Below, piece after piece: positions 1 to 9,283 of a stretch of 64,000 bases of DNA. Source of the DNA: GCA-002793235 sp965267355 (lineage in GTDB: Bacteria > Bacteroidota > Bacteroidia > Flavobacteriales_E > Vicingaceae). A program made the translations under genes and the position numbers. The stretch covers positions 2,852,001-2,916,000 of the forward strand of contig OZ253956.1 of assembly GCA_965267355.1 (NCBI GenBank). The letters run 5' to 3'. How positions within the stretch are numbered: position 1 is the first letter of the stretch; every line of letters begins with the position of its first letter. The notes under the pieces were generated by a model. The model worked only from the letters and a program-made list of their open reading frames with translations. It did no database searches and had not been told where the DNA came from.

Positions 1-39
1 TTTTCAACTTTGAAAACAGTATGGTTGAGTTGAAAGAGT

Positions 40-2748
40 TTATCTCGAGAGAATAGCTTTCTTTTTAACAACTTCTTTTTCTGTTTCTATTTCTACTAAA
101 TAAATACCATTCGGATAATTACTCAAATCAATAGTTTTCTGCTTTGTAGTCAAAATCTCTTCTCCTAGCATATTTTTAACAGTAACCTGCTTAATCACTT
201 CATCACTTAATAACTGAATTACTCCAGTTGTTGGATTCGGATATATAACTACTTCATTCTCATCACCCAATTCTTCTATTCCTACTTCCAAATCGTACTT
301 TACCTGAGCAGCATCAGCACTTGCTTGTATATCTAATAAACTATCACCTGCAATAATGGCAAATGCAACATTTATCGAATCTCCTGGTAAAAGATTAAAA
401 GAACCCGAACTTACTACATGAGCCACATCTGCTCCAGTAGGATTTCCCGCTTCATTTTTATTGGTAGATAACGAGAGATATTTTTCGTCAGTTGTATAGC
501 CACTCCCATTGGGATCTATACCACTACTTCCATCCAAATCTAAACTATAATTGTTAGCAGCAGCAAAACTCAATACCTTGATAGCTGCATACAAGCTATC
601 ACTATCTAAAGCATAAACATAGCCCATCTTACGAGTAGCATCGTATCCTGCTTTGTTTTGCATAGCATCTTTTATATCCCAATCGGCAAAAATTCCAGCA
701 TAAAGATTGTTTAATGTTGTTAATCCTGTATTGGTAATCACATATTTTACCATTACATATTTATCATCTGGAGCATTAGCATAAGCATAAGAATATTGTT
801 TAACTTCAATATCCATAGGTGATGATAAAGGTGAGTCATCCAAAACACCAATTAAATCTTTAGCCGAAACATAAGGTGGGTTATGTTGTACATTTTGTAT
901 AGCACTAAAATCCTGATCCTGACCTCCACTCCCATTTCTTACTACATCTGCTACTCGTGCAACACCATCTCCAATCATTAAACCTGCTTCATATAACAAA
1001 GGAGTAGAGTTATATGTAAATCCTAACCCAACTGAATTGTTGATGTCATTAAAACCTATTTTTCCATTACTAGTAATAGTAGTTGCTACCTGATTTTCTT
1101 CCAAATTAATGTAATCAGGGTTAAACACCACAGTAAAGTATTCGTTATTAGTGTATGTTCCATTAGTAATAACAGCTTTAAAAGTAACTTCTTCATTAAA
1201 AGGAGCTCCACTAAGCACCTCAACTGTAAATGGATCTGCAGTATTATTATGAGTTTGCATACTGGCAAGATTGGGGAGAGCAGTTACTCCATCCAAAATA
1301 TTTACATAAGGAGAAGTAGATGTTACCGTTACTGTTAAACCTGATAAAGGGTCTAAATAATTGGTAAACAATCCAACTATTTCTATCGTATCCCCAAATT
1401 CAAATATCTCATTGTTATTATCGGTTAAGGTTTGGTTTGTAAGTTCAATAAACTTTGGATTGACTGCATTTACTCCAGCAAATAGATTTACTCTACCTGT
1501 TCCTAATTTATCAATGTAAGAAGGGTTTAAACTATAAATATCGTCAGCAGTAGCTTGTATTAAAGCACCTATTTGCTGGTTAGTATAAAAAGGAAACTGC
1601 GTTTTAAAAAGTGCTGCTGCTCCTGCTACAATAGGTGCAGCCATAGATGTTCCGCTATTTATACTATAAGAAGCATTCGGACCAGTAGTTTGAATAGCCT
1701 CTCCTGGTGCAGAAACATCTACATAATAACCATAGTTAGAATTATTCTTTTTTAAATCTGATTGCTCTGTAGCAGCTACACTTAACACTCCTTTATATGC
1801 GGCTGGATAAAATTTTACATCCATATTATTATTTCCTACTGCAGCAATAACCAAGCAACTTTTATTAATTACTGCATAATCAATTACATCCTGGTTAAAT
1901 TGAGAATAAGTAAAACTTCCCCACGAGCAATTAATAATATCACAACCATGATCGGCTGCATATACAATACCTTGATAAGCATGGGTTAAAATTCCTGTAC
2001 TATTAGAGATTTTAACTGGTAAAAAAGAGGTGTTAAACCCTACACCAGCTACACCTGTTACATTATCAGTAGCTGCTGCACCAATGCCTGTTACATTTAC
2101 TCCATGACTAATTGATTCCCACAAAGCATCATTATCATCATTTGCCAAATCCCAGCCTATAAAATTATCAATATAGCCATCCCCATCATCATCTGTTCCA
2201 TTTACTGGATCTGCATAATTCTTTTTTACATTTCCAATCATATCAGGGTGTGTAGGCTCCCAACCTGTATCGGTAATACCTATAACAATATTAGAATCTC
2301 CTTTAGTGATATTCCATGCGTTAAACGCATCAATAATAGGTAAATGCCACTGATTAGGTAAAACCGTATCATTAGGTGTGTAACACAATTTTGGGAGGTA
2401 ATAAAGTTCAGCATAATTGATACAATTAAGTTTTCTTAAAAAACTAACCACCTTATTTTCAGAATAGTTAGAATTGTATTTTAACTGATAAATTAAAGAC
2501 AAATCAATCCATCCATCCCTTTGTTCTTTTTGTTTATTGGGAAATACTTTTTTTAACTCAATCACTCCTATTTTTGAATATAATTGCTGAAAAGATGGAA
2601 TATCAATGTAATTGCTGAAACACTTATTATTGTAATCTTCATTTACCTTAAAAACAATCGTTCTGGGTAAAAAATCATCTTGGGCCAATCCATAAAGTGA
2701 AATTATACTAGATAATAATAAAAATAATATGAGTCGTTTAAAATTCAT
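40..2748 (-). CDS. Secreted subtilisin-like serine protease (S8) with T9SS type A sorting domain
   Basis: A 902-residue extracellular peptidase. Residues 1-22 form a signal peptide (hydrophobic core then a GLAQ cleavage context). The S8 catalytic domain spans about 150-420: Asp160 in ITDTGW, His215 in SHGVNVTG, oxyanion Asn306 in AAVGN, and Ser368 in SGTSMAAP. An Asp-rich loop (DDDGDGYID, about 187-195) resembles a calcium site and lies between Asp and His. A long middle region (430-820) is probably beta-rich adhesin-like sequence. The last 70 residues (from YPNPTTG) are a type A T9SS sorting domain, so the protein should be exported by Sec, then by T9SS, and be cleaved or anchored at the surface. 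It lies 47 bases downstream of a second S8 protease on the same strand. All catalytic residues are present, so activity is expected; the substrate is unknown. Confidence 0.93.
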   Translation of the reverse strand: MNFKRLILFLLLSSIISLYGLAQDDFLPRTIVFKVNEDYNNKCFSNYIDIPSFQQLYSKIGVIELKKVFPNKQKEQRDGWIDLSLIYQLKYNSNYSENKVVSFLRKLNCINYAELYYLPKLCYTPNDTVLPNQWHLPIIDAFNAWNITKGDSNIVIGITDTGWEPTHPDMIGNVKKNYADPVNGTDDDGDGYIDNFIGWDLANDDNDALWESISHGVNVTGIGAAATDNVTGVAGVGFNTSFLPVKISNSTGILTHAYQGIVYAADHGCDIINCSWGSFTYSQFNQDVIDYAVINKSCLVIAAVGNNNMDVKFYPAAYKGVLSVAATEQSDLKKNNSNYGYYVDVSAPGEAIQTTGPNASYSINSGTSMAAPIVAGAAALFKTQFPFYTNQQIGALIQATADDIYSLNPSYIDKLGTGRVNLFAGVNAVNPKFIELTNQTLTDNNNEIFEFGDTIEIVGLFTNYLDPLSGLTVTVTSTSPYVNILDGVTALPNLASMQTHNNTADPFTVEVLSGAPFNEEVTFKAVITNGTYTNNEYFTVVFNPDYINLEENQVATTITSNGKIGFNDINNSVGLGFTYNSTPLLYEAGLMIGDGVARVADVVRNGSGGQDQDFSAIQNVQHNPPYVSAKDLIGVLDDSPLSSPMDIEVKQYSYAYANAPDDKYVMVKYVITNTGLTTLNNLYAGIFADWDIKDAMQNKAGYDATRKMGYVYALDSDSLYAAIKVLSFAAANNYSLDLDGSSGIDPNGSGYTTDEKYLSLSTNKNEAGNPTGADVAHVVSSGSFNLLPGDSINVAFAIIAGDSLLDIQASADAAQVKYDLEVGIEELGDENEVVIYPNPTTGVIQLLSDEVIKQVTVKNMLGEEILTTKQKTIDLSNYPNGIYLVEIETEKEVVKKKAILSR

Positions 2749-2795
2749 AAAAACGAAAATAGGTATTATTCAACTAATTTAAAATGGTCGTTTAA

Positions 2796-5339
2796 TTATC
2801 GTAACAAAATAACTTTTTGAATATACTCTTCATTAGAAGTAATCAGTTTGATATAATAAATCCCTTCAGCCATATCTGTTAAGTTAAAAGAAATTTCAGT
2901 TTGATTGTTGTTTATTTTTCTATCTGCAACAACCTTTCCAAGCACATTAACCACTTTAATTGCTTCTATATTCTCCTTATTAATATTTACAGTAATACTA
3001 CCACTACTTGGGTTAGGATATATAAAAGCAACATCTTTACTTGTATTTTCAATACCTAAAACTATAATATTTACAGTGTCTGAATTGTTTTTACAGCCAA
3101 AGGTATCAGTTACTTCTAAAAAATAATCTCCATTGTTTTGTGCAATATGGAAAGTATCCGTTTCTCCACCAATAATTGAATTATTATAATACCACTGTAA
3201 ATTTAAACTTGACGAATAAACCAACGTATCATTCCCCACAACTGTAACAATTGGTTTGACAGGTAATGGTCGCCAGGTAGAAGTAATAGTATCAGACCGT
3301 CCTTTGCAGCCACTCAAGTTAGTTACAGTTACATAAACAGTTTGGGTAGTATCAAGGTAAATACTTTGAGAAGTATCACCAGTTGACCATTCGTAAACAC
3401 TATACAATGGTGCAGAAAGTAAAGTACTATCATCTTCACAAATATTAATGTCAGCACCCAGTGAAAAAGTGTAATTGGAATGAATTAAAGCTTCAAAAGC
3501 ATCCACTTTTCCATAACCAAAAGCATAATTTGGTAAAATACCAGTATACGCATCTTGCCTGCCTGTATTTTGAATTGCAGCTTTAATCTCTGTCATAGTT
3601 GCATTTGGGCATTTTTCTAAATACAAAGCCACAGTACCTGCAACAACTGGTGAAGCCATTGAAGTTCCTCCATTTCTGCGGTGCATAGCACCATAAGCAA
3701 CATTTTGTCTGTTAGCAGGTGTAGATGCCATATTTGCTGCTATTACACTTGCTGTATTTGGTCCAATATTATGTTCTCCTGATGCTGCAATATCAGGTTT
3801 AGTATTTCCTCTCCTATCAGGACCAAAGCTAGAAGTTGGTGCAAGTTCTCCAGGAGTTTCAGGCATAACTCTTAAAATGGTATCAACATCTATATAAGTT
3901 TTTCTGTTTACAAAATTAGCAACAGCAATAGTAGTTGGATGACAAGTAAAACTACTTACCATTGTTTTAGCCGAATCTGGTTTTATATAATATTGTATTG
4001 GTGGATAAACACCAACAGAGGGCAATCCTGTTTCTACCACATCTGACGTACCTAATAAAGTTGTTGACCAAAAATCAAACCTACCCGCGCCTGTACTTAA
4101 AACACTAAAATTATAAGTATTTGAATCAGGTTCATTCAATAAAACTTGTAACAAATACTTATCATCTTGCAATTCTCCATAAGTTTCTACAACAGCCAAT
4201 GTATCATTATTAGTATTTAAAATATAATCAACTTTATTTCCTAAACTATTTTGAATATCCGTGAAAGCTGTTCTTCCTCTTTCTTCAAACGTTCCTGAAG
4301 GAAGATTAGCACCAAAAGCAAAATCTACATTATTAAAATCTGCTGTATCAGCCCATATTTCATAAAATACGGAACCAAATCCTAAAGCAGAAGTCGGGTT
4401 ATATTTTAACCAGGTAAAGGTTGTATCTAGAGTAACATTATGTTCAACATGCCAATTAAAAAAACCCGCATTACCAGCCGCACAAACAAATGCTCTGCCG
4501 GGTTTATAATTAACCAAACTATCAATTAAAACTCCCGCTGGATCTGTACCATCGTGTGATCCAAAATAATCTCCAATACTTGCATTAATTACGCATGGTA
4601 AACCTAATGAGTCTGCAACGGAATAAATATAAGCAGTTGCATCTACCACAGTAGAAAGCCAGTTGGGAGCATTAAAATCGCTGGCTACTGCTACAATGGT
4701 AGCTTCACCAGCTACACCTGCATACTTATTTAAACCCAAACCGTTACCAGCCCCTATCCCACTTACATGGGTTCCATGTGATGTAACATGGTTATCTACA
4801 TGAGTACAGGTTCCATTATTAATAGAGGTTGAATCCCAATACAAACCTGTTACTTGATCCCAAATTCTATATATTCTAGTATTGCCCAACGTATCTTTAA
4901 AATCAGGGTGAACAATATCCTGTCCCGTATCTATAATACCAAAAACTACATTTTTCCCGGTATAAGCTCTCAGTAATGGTGGTACTCCATTATGAATTGG
5001 TGTAACATTATTGTGGATGGTCATCGTATCTGAAAGCAATTGACCTCTTGAAAAAGAATAGGGTATACTCTGTACAAAATCATTTTGCGAAAAATCCTCA
5101 ATATGTTTAATAGGTAACTTAACTTGAACAATATTGCCTGATGAACGAATTACTTGTCCTTTTAATTTTCTCACCTCTTGTTTGATTAACGGTACTTCCC
5201 CAATTACAAACAATGGAAATAAAGTATTCTTGTTTGTTTGTTTTGCTAGTTCATATTTCAACCCAAAATTAATTTTACTTTGCTGAGCTTCTAACAGTAA
5301 AAATGAAAACAAACAAACAAGGAATAGAATCTTTCTCAT
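2796..5339 (-). CDS. Secreted subtilisin-like serine protease (S8) with T9SS type A sorting domain, second copy
   Basis: 847 residues. A signal peptide covers about 1-18 (ends LLLEAQ). The S8 domain has Asp137 in GIIDTGQD, His188 in TSHGTHVSG, Asn290 in CAAGN and Ser560 in GGTSMASP. The 270-residue spacing between Asn and Ser is long and must hold an inserted domain (about 300-500), as in lactocepin- or bacteroidete-type subtilases. After the protease come an Ig-like segment (about 625-765) and a type A T9SS sorting domain starting at YPNPSSG. The gene differs greatly from the neighbouring S8 gene, so the two are not a recent duplication. The 92-base upstream gap separates it from the HsdR_N-like gene. 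Function: secreted endopeptidase, probably for nutrient protein degradation; the specificity cannot be read. Confidence 0.93.
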   Translation of the reverse strand: MRKILFLVCLFSFLLLEAQQSKINFGLKYELAKQTNKNTLFPLFVIGEVPLIKQEVRKLKGQVIRSSGNIVQVKLPIKHIEDFSQNDFVQSIPYSFSRGQLLSDTMTIHNNVTPIHNGVPPLLRAYTGKNVVFGIIDTGQDIVHPDFKDTLGNTRIYRIWDQVTGLYWDSTSINNGTCTHVDNHVTSHGTHVSGIGAGNGLGLNKYAGVAGEATIVAVASDFNAPNWLSTVVDATAYIYSVADSLGLPCVINASIGDYFGSHDGTDPAGVLIDSLVNYKPGRAFVCAAGNAGFFNWHVEHNVTLDTTFTWLKYNPTSALGFGSVFYEIWADTADFNNVDFAFGANLPSGTFEERGRTAFTDIQNSLGNKVDYILNTNNDTLAVVETYGELQDDKYLLQVLLNEPDSNTYNFSVLSTGAGRFDFWSTTLLGTSDVVETGLPSVGVYPPIQYYIKPDSAKTMVSSFTCHPTTIAVANFVNRKTYIDVDTILRVMPETPGELAPTSSFGPDRRGNTKPDIAASGEHNIGPNTASVIAANMASTPANRQNVAYGAMHRRNGGTSMASPVVAGTVALYLEKCPNATMTEIKAAIQNTGRQDAYTGILPNYAFGYGKVDAFEALIHSNYTFSLGADINICEDDSTLLSAPLYSVYEWSTGDTSQSIYLDTTQTVYVTVTNLSGCKGRSDTITSTWRPLPVKPIVTVVGNDTLVYSSSLNLQWYYNNSIIGGETDTFHIAQNNGDYFLEVTDTFGCKNNSDTVNIIVLGIENTSKDVAFIYPNPSSGSITVNINKENIEAIKVVNVLGKVVADRKINNNQTEISFNLTDMAEGIYYIKLITSNEEYIQKVILLR

Positions 5340-5431
5340 AAGCTAAAGGTAAACAAAAGTTTAGATATAAAAACAGATGAATGGCAAGGATCAATTGGAT
5401 TACATAAATTGAAACAATAATAAAAATGTAT

Positions 5432-5878
5432 TCAAATGGTTAAATAATCTGGTATTTGATTTAAAAACTCAAAAGTATTTTCTTCAAAATCTATCTTAGC
5501 ACAATAGTGACTTAAACCATTAGAAACTATCAAATAGGGAACTTTAAAATGTGTATTGTATCGTGCTACCTGCTCAAATACCTCTTGTTTTATCTCAACA
5601 TTTGGGGCTTTAAATTCAACTAATACAAGTGGAGAAGAATTTTTATAAACTATAGCGTCAGCACGCTTTTGTAATTCATTTAACTTCAACCCTTTTTCAA
5701 TTTCTATAAGTCCAGCAGGGAAATTTCTTTCTTGTACCAAGAATTGCACAAAATTCTGTCTAACCCATTCTTCAGGTGTAAGTACTAAATACTTTTTACG
5801 AATACTATCGAAAATATAGCGTTTACCTCTTTCTTCTTTTAATTTGTGTTGGTATTGAGGTAAATTTAATTGCTCCAT
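5432..5878 (-). CDS. HsdR N-terminal-like PD-(D/E)XK nuclease-fold protein
   Basis: 148 residues, resembling the isolated N-terminal domain of type I restriction enzyme R subunits (HSDR_N_2 family). The nuclease-type core is visible: Asp74 in KRADAIVY, then Glu88-x-Lys90 in LVLVEFKAP, followed by a helix with Gln104 (QEVFEQVARY-type context). No helicase domain, methylase or specificity gene is nearby, so this is not a restriction system. The ATG lies one base after the thyA stop codon, so the two genes are surely cotranscribed. Stand-alone proteins of this type are common in Bacteroidota; their role is not known to me. A nucleic acid binding or cleaving role is inferred only from the motif. 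Confidence 0.8.
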   Translation of the reverse strand: MEQLNLPQYQHKLKEERGKRYIFDSIRKKYLVLTPEEWVRQNFVQFLVQERNFPAGLIEIEKGLKLNELQKRADAIVYKNSSPLVLVEFKAPNVEIKQEVFEQVARYNTHFKVPYLIVSNGLSHYCAKIDFEENTFEFLNQIPDYLTI

Positions 5879-5879
5879 T

Positions 5880-6704
5880 TTATAAAGAAACAGCTGCTTT
5901 TATGTGTGGATGTGGATCATAATCAACTAACTCGAAATCATCAAATTTAAAATCGAAAATGTTTTTAACATTTGGGTTAATTTTCATTTTCGGCAAAGCA
6001 CGAGGCTCTCTGGTTAACTGTAATTTCGCTTGTTCTATATGATCATTATACAAATGTACATCTCCAAAAGTATGAATAAACTCACCTGGTTCTAAATCAC
6101 AAACCTGAGCAACCATCATGGTAAATAAAGCATAAGAAGCAATATTAAAAGGTACACCTAAAAAAGTATCTGCACTTCTTTGATATAACTGACAACTCAA
6201 TTTGCCTTCATTTACATAAAACTGAAAAAAAGCATGACATGGCGGCAAAGCAGCTTTTCCGTTGGCAACATTCTCTTCAAATGAAACAGAAGTATCGGGC
6301 ATCACACTTGGATTCCATGCAGAAACCATTAATCTTCTACTATTTGGATTGTTTTTTATTTGTTCTATCAAGTTAGCAATTTGGTCAATACCATCCCCAT
6401 TCCAATTACGCCACTGATAACCATAAACAGGTCCTAAATCTCCATCTTCATTAGCCCATCCATCCCAAATCTTAACTCCATTTTCTTGTAGATACTTAAT
6501 ATTTGTATCACCATTTATAAACCACAATAACTCATGTATAATAGATTTTAGATGCAATTTTTTAGTAGTTAAACACGGAAAACCTTCGCTTAAATCAAAT
6601 CTCATTTGATAACCAAAACAGCTAATTGTTCCGGTTCCAGTTCTGTCTCCTTTAGAAGTTCCCTTAGTTAAAATATGATCTAATAAATCTAAATACTGTT
6701 GCAT
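5880..6704 (-). CDS. thyA: Thymidylate synthase
   Basis: 274 residues, close to the 264 of E. coli ThyA. It makes dTMP from dUMP using methylenetetrahydrofolate. Visible signatures: RTGTGTISCFG (folate/phosphate region, 21-31), LLWFINGDTNIKYL (59-72), the active-site Cys156 in LPPCHAFFQFYV, the phosphate-binding Arg pair NSRRLMVSAWNP (121-132), and QRSADTFLGVPFNIASYA (175-192). The C terminus IKAAVSL resembles the closing ...I-A-P/A-V tail of the family. It is the first gene of a two-gene unit with the HsdR_N-like gene (1-base gap). The presence of ThyA means folate is recycled through dihydrofolate reductase, which is not in this window (folD is, at 39434). Confidence 0.98.
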   Translation of the reverse strand: MQQYLDLLDHILTKGTSKGDRTGTGTISCFGYQMRFDLSEGFPCLTTKKLHLKSIIHELLWFINGDTNIKYLQENGVKIWDGWANEDGDLGPVYGYQWRNWNGDGIDQIANLIEQIKNNPNSRRLMVSAWNPSVMPDTSVSFEENVANGKAALPPCHAFFQFYVNEGKLSCQLYQRSADTFLGVPFNIASYALFTMMVAQVCDLEPGEFIHTFGDVHLYNDHIEQAKLQLTREPRALPKMKINPNVKNIFDFKFDDFELVDYDPHPHIKAAVSL

Positions 6705-6791
6705 GCGATATTTTTTTGGTTCACCAAAATTCGATGAAAAAGTACTTTAATTCAAGTAATGTTGATAAATAGTGTCCGATGTTATTAAAAA

Positions 6792-8357
6792 CTAATTAGT
6801 AGGCTTTAGCAAGAAATCCTTTTTTATCAAACTTCTGAAAGAGCTTTTACCGTAAACTTCAATGTTTTCGGTGTAAAGCTCAAAACCTGGAACCTCAACC
6901 AACACATTATACCTGCCAGGAGGAAGAATCATGATATATCTTCCTGTAATAGGGTTGGTCATATAGTTTCCATACAACTCGTCCGTTTGTAAGTCTAAAA
7001 CAGAAATAAATACATCTTTAATTCTTTGTTGAGTAGAATCTGCAACACTAACAAATCCTTTTATAACGGTATATTGTGGATCAACTTCATTAAAAGTAAC
7101 TGCATACACGTCCAAATCTCCTTTTCCTTCAGCTCTAAGCATCGATATGTAACCAGTTCTACCCGATTCAGAGACCCTAAAATTCATATTATCTTCAGGA
7201 GTGTTTAAAGGAAAACCTACATTTTTCACATCTCCCCAATTTCTCTTTACAGGATTCCATGTTGCTTTAAAAATATCATATCCTCCCATACTGGTATGCC
7301 CTTTAGAGCTAAAGTAAAGCTGCTTTCCATCTGGCGAAATATTTGGAAAATCCTCATCATAAGGCGTATTTACAGTTGGACCTAAATTTTGAGCTGGCCC
7401 CCACTTTCCATTCGGCAATAACCTGGATACATATATATCAACTCCACCAAAACCACCCTCTCTGTCACTTGCAAAATATATTTCATCACCATCACTACTA
7501 ATAGATGCAGCAATTTCATGATTTTTGGTATTAATTACTTTCGGAAGTTTTTCAATATTTTTCACTTTATCATCCTGATAATCTGCAATAAATAAATCAC
7601 CATAATGATCTGCATTATCATAATAAAAAAGCATTTTTTTACCGTCAGCTGACAAACCAATAATCTCTTCAGAGCCATCTAAAGTATTTACATTTTGATC
7701 TAATTTTCTTGCTTTTGGAAATACCCCATTTTTTACTTTAGAGATATAAATTTCAGAATGATACTCGCCATTTGATAATTTATCACTTCCATCATCTCTT
7801 CTGGAATTATAAACTACAAACTCCTCATTTATAGGTACAAAAGGATAATAATCTTTATAGCTTGAGTTAATTACACTACCTAGATTTTTAAAAGAAATAT
7901 CTAATGGAAATTTCATTATTTCAATACCATTGTAGCAATATTCAATTTGCTTTTCTACATCATCCAAATTGTAAGTATTCCCTTTATCAATAGTCTTAAA
8001 CTTCTCCAACATATTTATTGCTTCGTTAAAACGATAGGCAAAATGATAAGCTCTACCTAGTAAATAGTAAGTGTTTGGATTAGGTTTTTCGTCTTCTAAT
8101 ACCTTCTCAAGGTAAGGTACGGCATTAGATTTATCAATATTGGTATTTAAGTAACAAACTCCTACTCTATAATTAAATTTTGAATTTTCGGGTTCTTTTT
8201 CTAATAAAACTAAATACTGCTCTAATGCAGCATTAAAGTTGTTGTTATTAAAATATTCGTTGGCTTGTTTTTCTGATACGTTTTCCTGAGCCTTTACACC
8301 TACTGTAAAACAAACGCATATAATAACTACTAATTTAGATAGAAACGCTTTAACCAT
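6792..8357 (-). CDS. TPR / PD40 beta-propeller / carboxypeptidase-regulatory-like envelope protein
   Basis: 521 residues with a signal peptide (1-23, ends VKAQ). Order: TPR repeats (about 28-135), a PD40/WD40-like propeller (about 170-420) with repeated motifs such as LSADGKKMLFYYD, ISSDGDEIYFASD and ISPDGKQLYFSS, then a carboxypeptidase-regulatory-like beta domain (about 430-515). This is the architecture of Bacteroidota PorE-like and other OmpA-family envelope proteins, but the C-terminal OmpA peptidoglycan-binding domain is absent: the protein stops at KKDFLLKPTN. It may therefore be a periplasmic partner of T9SS or gliding components rather than an anchor; this is inference. A good promoter lies just upstream. 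Confidence 0.85.
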   Translation of the reverse strand: MVKAFLSKLVVIICVCFTVGVKAQENVSEKQANEYFNNNNFNAALEQYLVLLEKEPENSKFNYRVGVCYLNTNIDKSNAVPYLEKVLEDEKPNPNTYYLLGRAYHFAYRFNEAINMLEKFKTIDKGNTYNLDDVEKQIEYCYNGIEIMKFPLDISFKNLGSVINSSYKDYYPFVPINEEFVVYNSRRDDGSDKLSNGEYHSEIYISKVKNGVFPKARKLDQNVNTLDGSEEIIGLSADGKKMLFYYDNADHYGDLFIADYQDDKVKNIEKLPKVINTKNHEIAASISSDGDEIYFASDREGGFGGVDIYVSRLLPNGKWGPAQNLGPTVNTPYDEDFPNISPDGKQLYFSSKGHTSMGGYDIFKATWNPVKRNWGDVKNVGFPLNTPEDNMNFRVSESGRTGYISMLRAEGKGDLDVYAVTFNEVDPQYTVIKGFVSVADSTQQRIKDVFISVLDLQTDELYGNYMTNPITGRYIMILPPGRYNVLVEVPGFELYTENIEVYGKSSFRSLIKKDFLLKPTN

Positions 8358-8376
8358 AACTTTTAAATTGGGACGA

Positions 8377-8407
8377 CAAAAGTATCATCTTTCTCTACAA
8401 AACACAA
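8377..8407 (-). promoter_or_regulatory. Bacteroidota-type promoter of the TPR/PD40 gene
   Basis: On the minus strand a TTG (-33) is followed after 20 bases by TACTTTTG, an exact match to the TAnnTTTG -7 consensus of Bacteroidota. The -7 element ends about 19 bases before the ATG at 8357. The assignment rests on consensus match and position only. Confidence 0.55.
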
Positions 8408-8428
8408 AAAATGTTAGATTAATAACTA

Positions 8429-9235
8429 TTAATAGCTAGTAGGCACATAATTATAACCAGAGTTATTCGTAAGGTTATAATCTACCTCAAATATTTTAGT
8501 AACCCTTACCTTTTTACCATCTTTAACTCCCGGTTTCCATTTTAAGAGTTTAAGCAAGCGTTCCGTTTCATTAGTAGCTCCCCCTCCAACTCCTCTCATT
8601 ACTTTTATATTAGTAATTCTACCTGTAGTTTCAACTACAAAACTTAGTTTAACAGTACCTGTAATGTTCAGTTTTCTTGTACCTTCTGGATATTGTAAAT
8701 TTTTGGTTAAAAAAGTGGAAATATTATCTAAAGTATCTTCAAAAGTCATTTTTGGTTTTATATCCACTTCATCATCCTGATAAATGATATTTGACTGGTC
8801 CATATCATCAGTAAACTCAATCTTATCATATCCTCTCTTCTTACAGTATCTTTTATATTTCCCTACAGAAAAATCTATTTTGAGTGTACTGTAAGTAGAT
8901 ACCTTATCCCCAATGTAGTATGATGGTTTAAATAAAAGCATGCTATGCAACCGAATTGCTTCTTCATCCAATTCTTCAGAAACTGATTCTTTAACTTTTA
9001 ACCTGGAAACTTTACCTTGTTTATCCACCACAAATTGCAATTCTACTGTTCCTTGCTCTTTATTTTGTAGTGCCTTTTCTGGGTAATTCATTTCCTGCTC
9101 TAAAAACCTTTTCAATTCTACTTTACCACCATAATTCTCTGCCGAAATGTGTTCACCAGGATTAGCAATAACATTTGTTTGTGATTTTAACTGAACACAG
9201 CTAATTAAAATTATGATTGTTATAATAAATCTCAT
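8429..9235 (-). CDS. Secreted protein with two TonB C-terminal-like domains
   Basis: 268 residues. An N-terminal hydrophobic stretch (1-18, ISCVQLKSQ) acts as a signal peptide; a Cys at 13 leaves a weak chance of lipidation. Two TonB_C-type domains are present: residues about 33-130 (MNYPEKALQNKEQGTVELQF, DKQGKVSRLKV) and about 165-260 (LQYPEGTRKLNITGTVKLSF, TTGRITNIKVMRGV, LKWKPGVKDGKKV). No Pro-rich spacer or ExbB/ExbD partner gene is seen, so this is probably one of the free periplasmic TonB_C proteins common in Bacteroidota and not a classical energy transducer. The -7 promoter element ends four bases before the start codon, so the mRNA may be leaderless. Confidence 0.85.
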   Translation of the reverse strand: MRFIITIIILISCVQLKSQTNVIANPGEHISAENYGGKVELKRFLEQEMNYPEKALQNKEQGTVELQFVVDKQGKVSRLKVKESVSEELDEEAIRLHSMLLFKPSYYIGDKVSTYSTLKIDFSVGKYKRYCKKRGYDKIEFTDDMDQSNIIYQDDEVDIKPKMTFEDTLDNISTFLTKNLQYPEGTRKLNITGTVKLSFVVETTGRITNIKVMRGVGGGATNETERLLKLLKWKPGVKDGKKVRVTKIFEVDYNLTNNSGYNYVPTSY

Positions 9236-9239
9236 AGTA

Positions 9240-9247
9240 CAAATATA
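9240..9247 (-). promoter_or_regulatory. -7 promoter element (TATATTTG) abutting the TonB_C gene start
   Basis: TATATTTG on the minus strand matches TAnnTTTG exactly and is followed by TACT and then the ATG at 9235. If transcription starts the usual few bases after this element, the transcript begins at or very near the start codon. No good TTG lies at the usual distance upstream. Confidence 0.45.
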
Positions 9248-9283
9248 ATCAACTATTAAACCAATTTTAAGTTAAATTTGCCT

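Noticed and set aside
40..5339. Recent tandem duplication of the two subtilases
   Set aside because: Both have the S8 triad and a sorting domain, but spacing, insertions and sequence differ strongly.
5432..5878. Restriction-modification locus
   Set aside because: Only an HsdR_N-like domain is present; no HsdM, HsdS or helicase is nearby.
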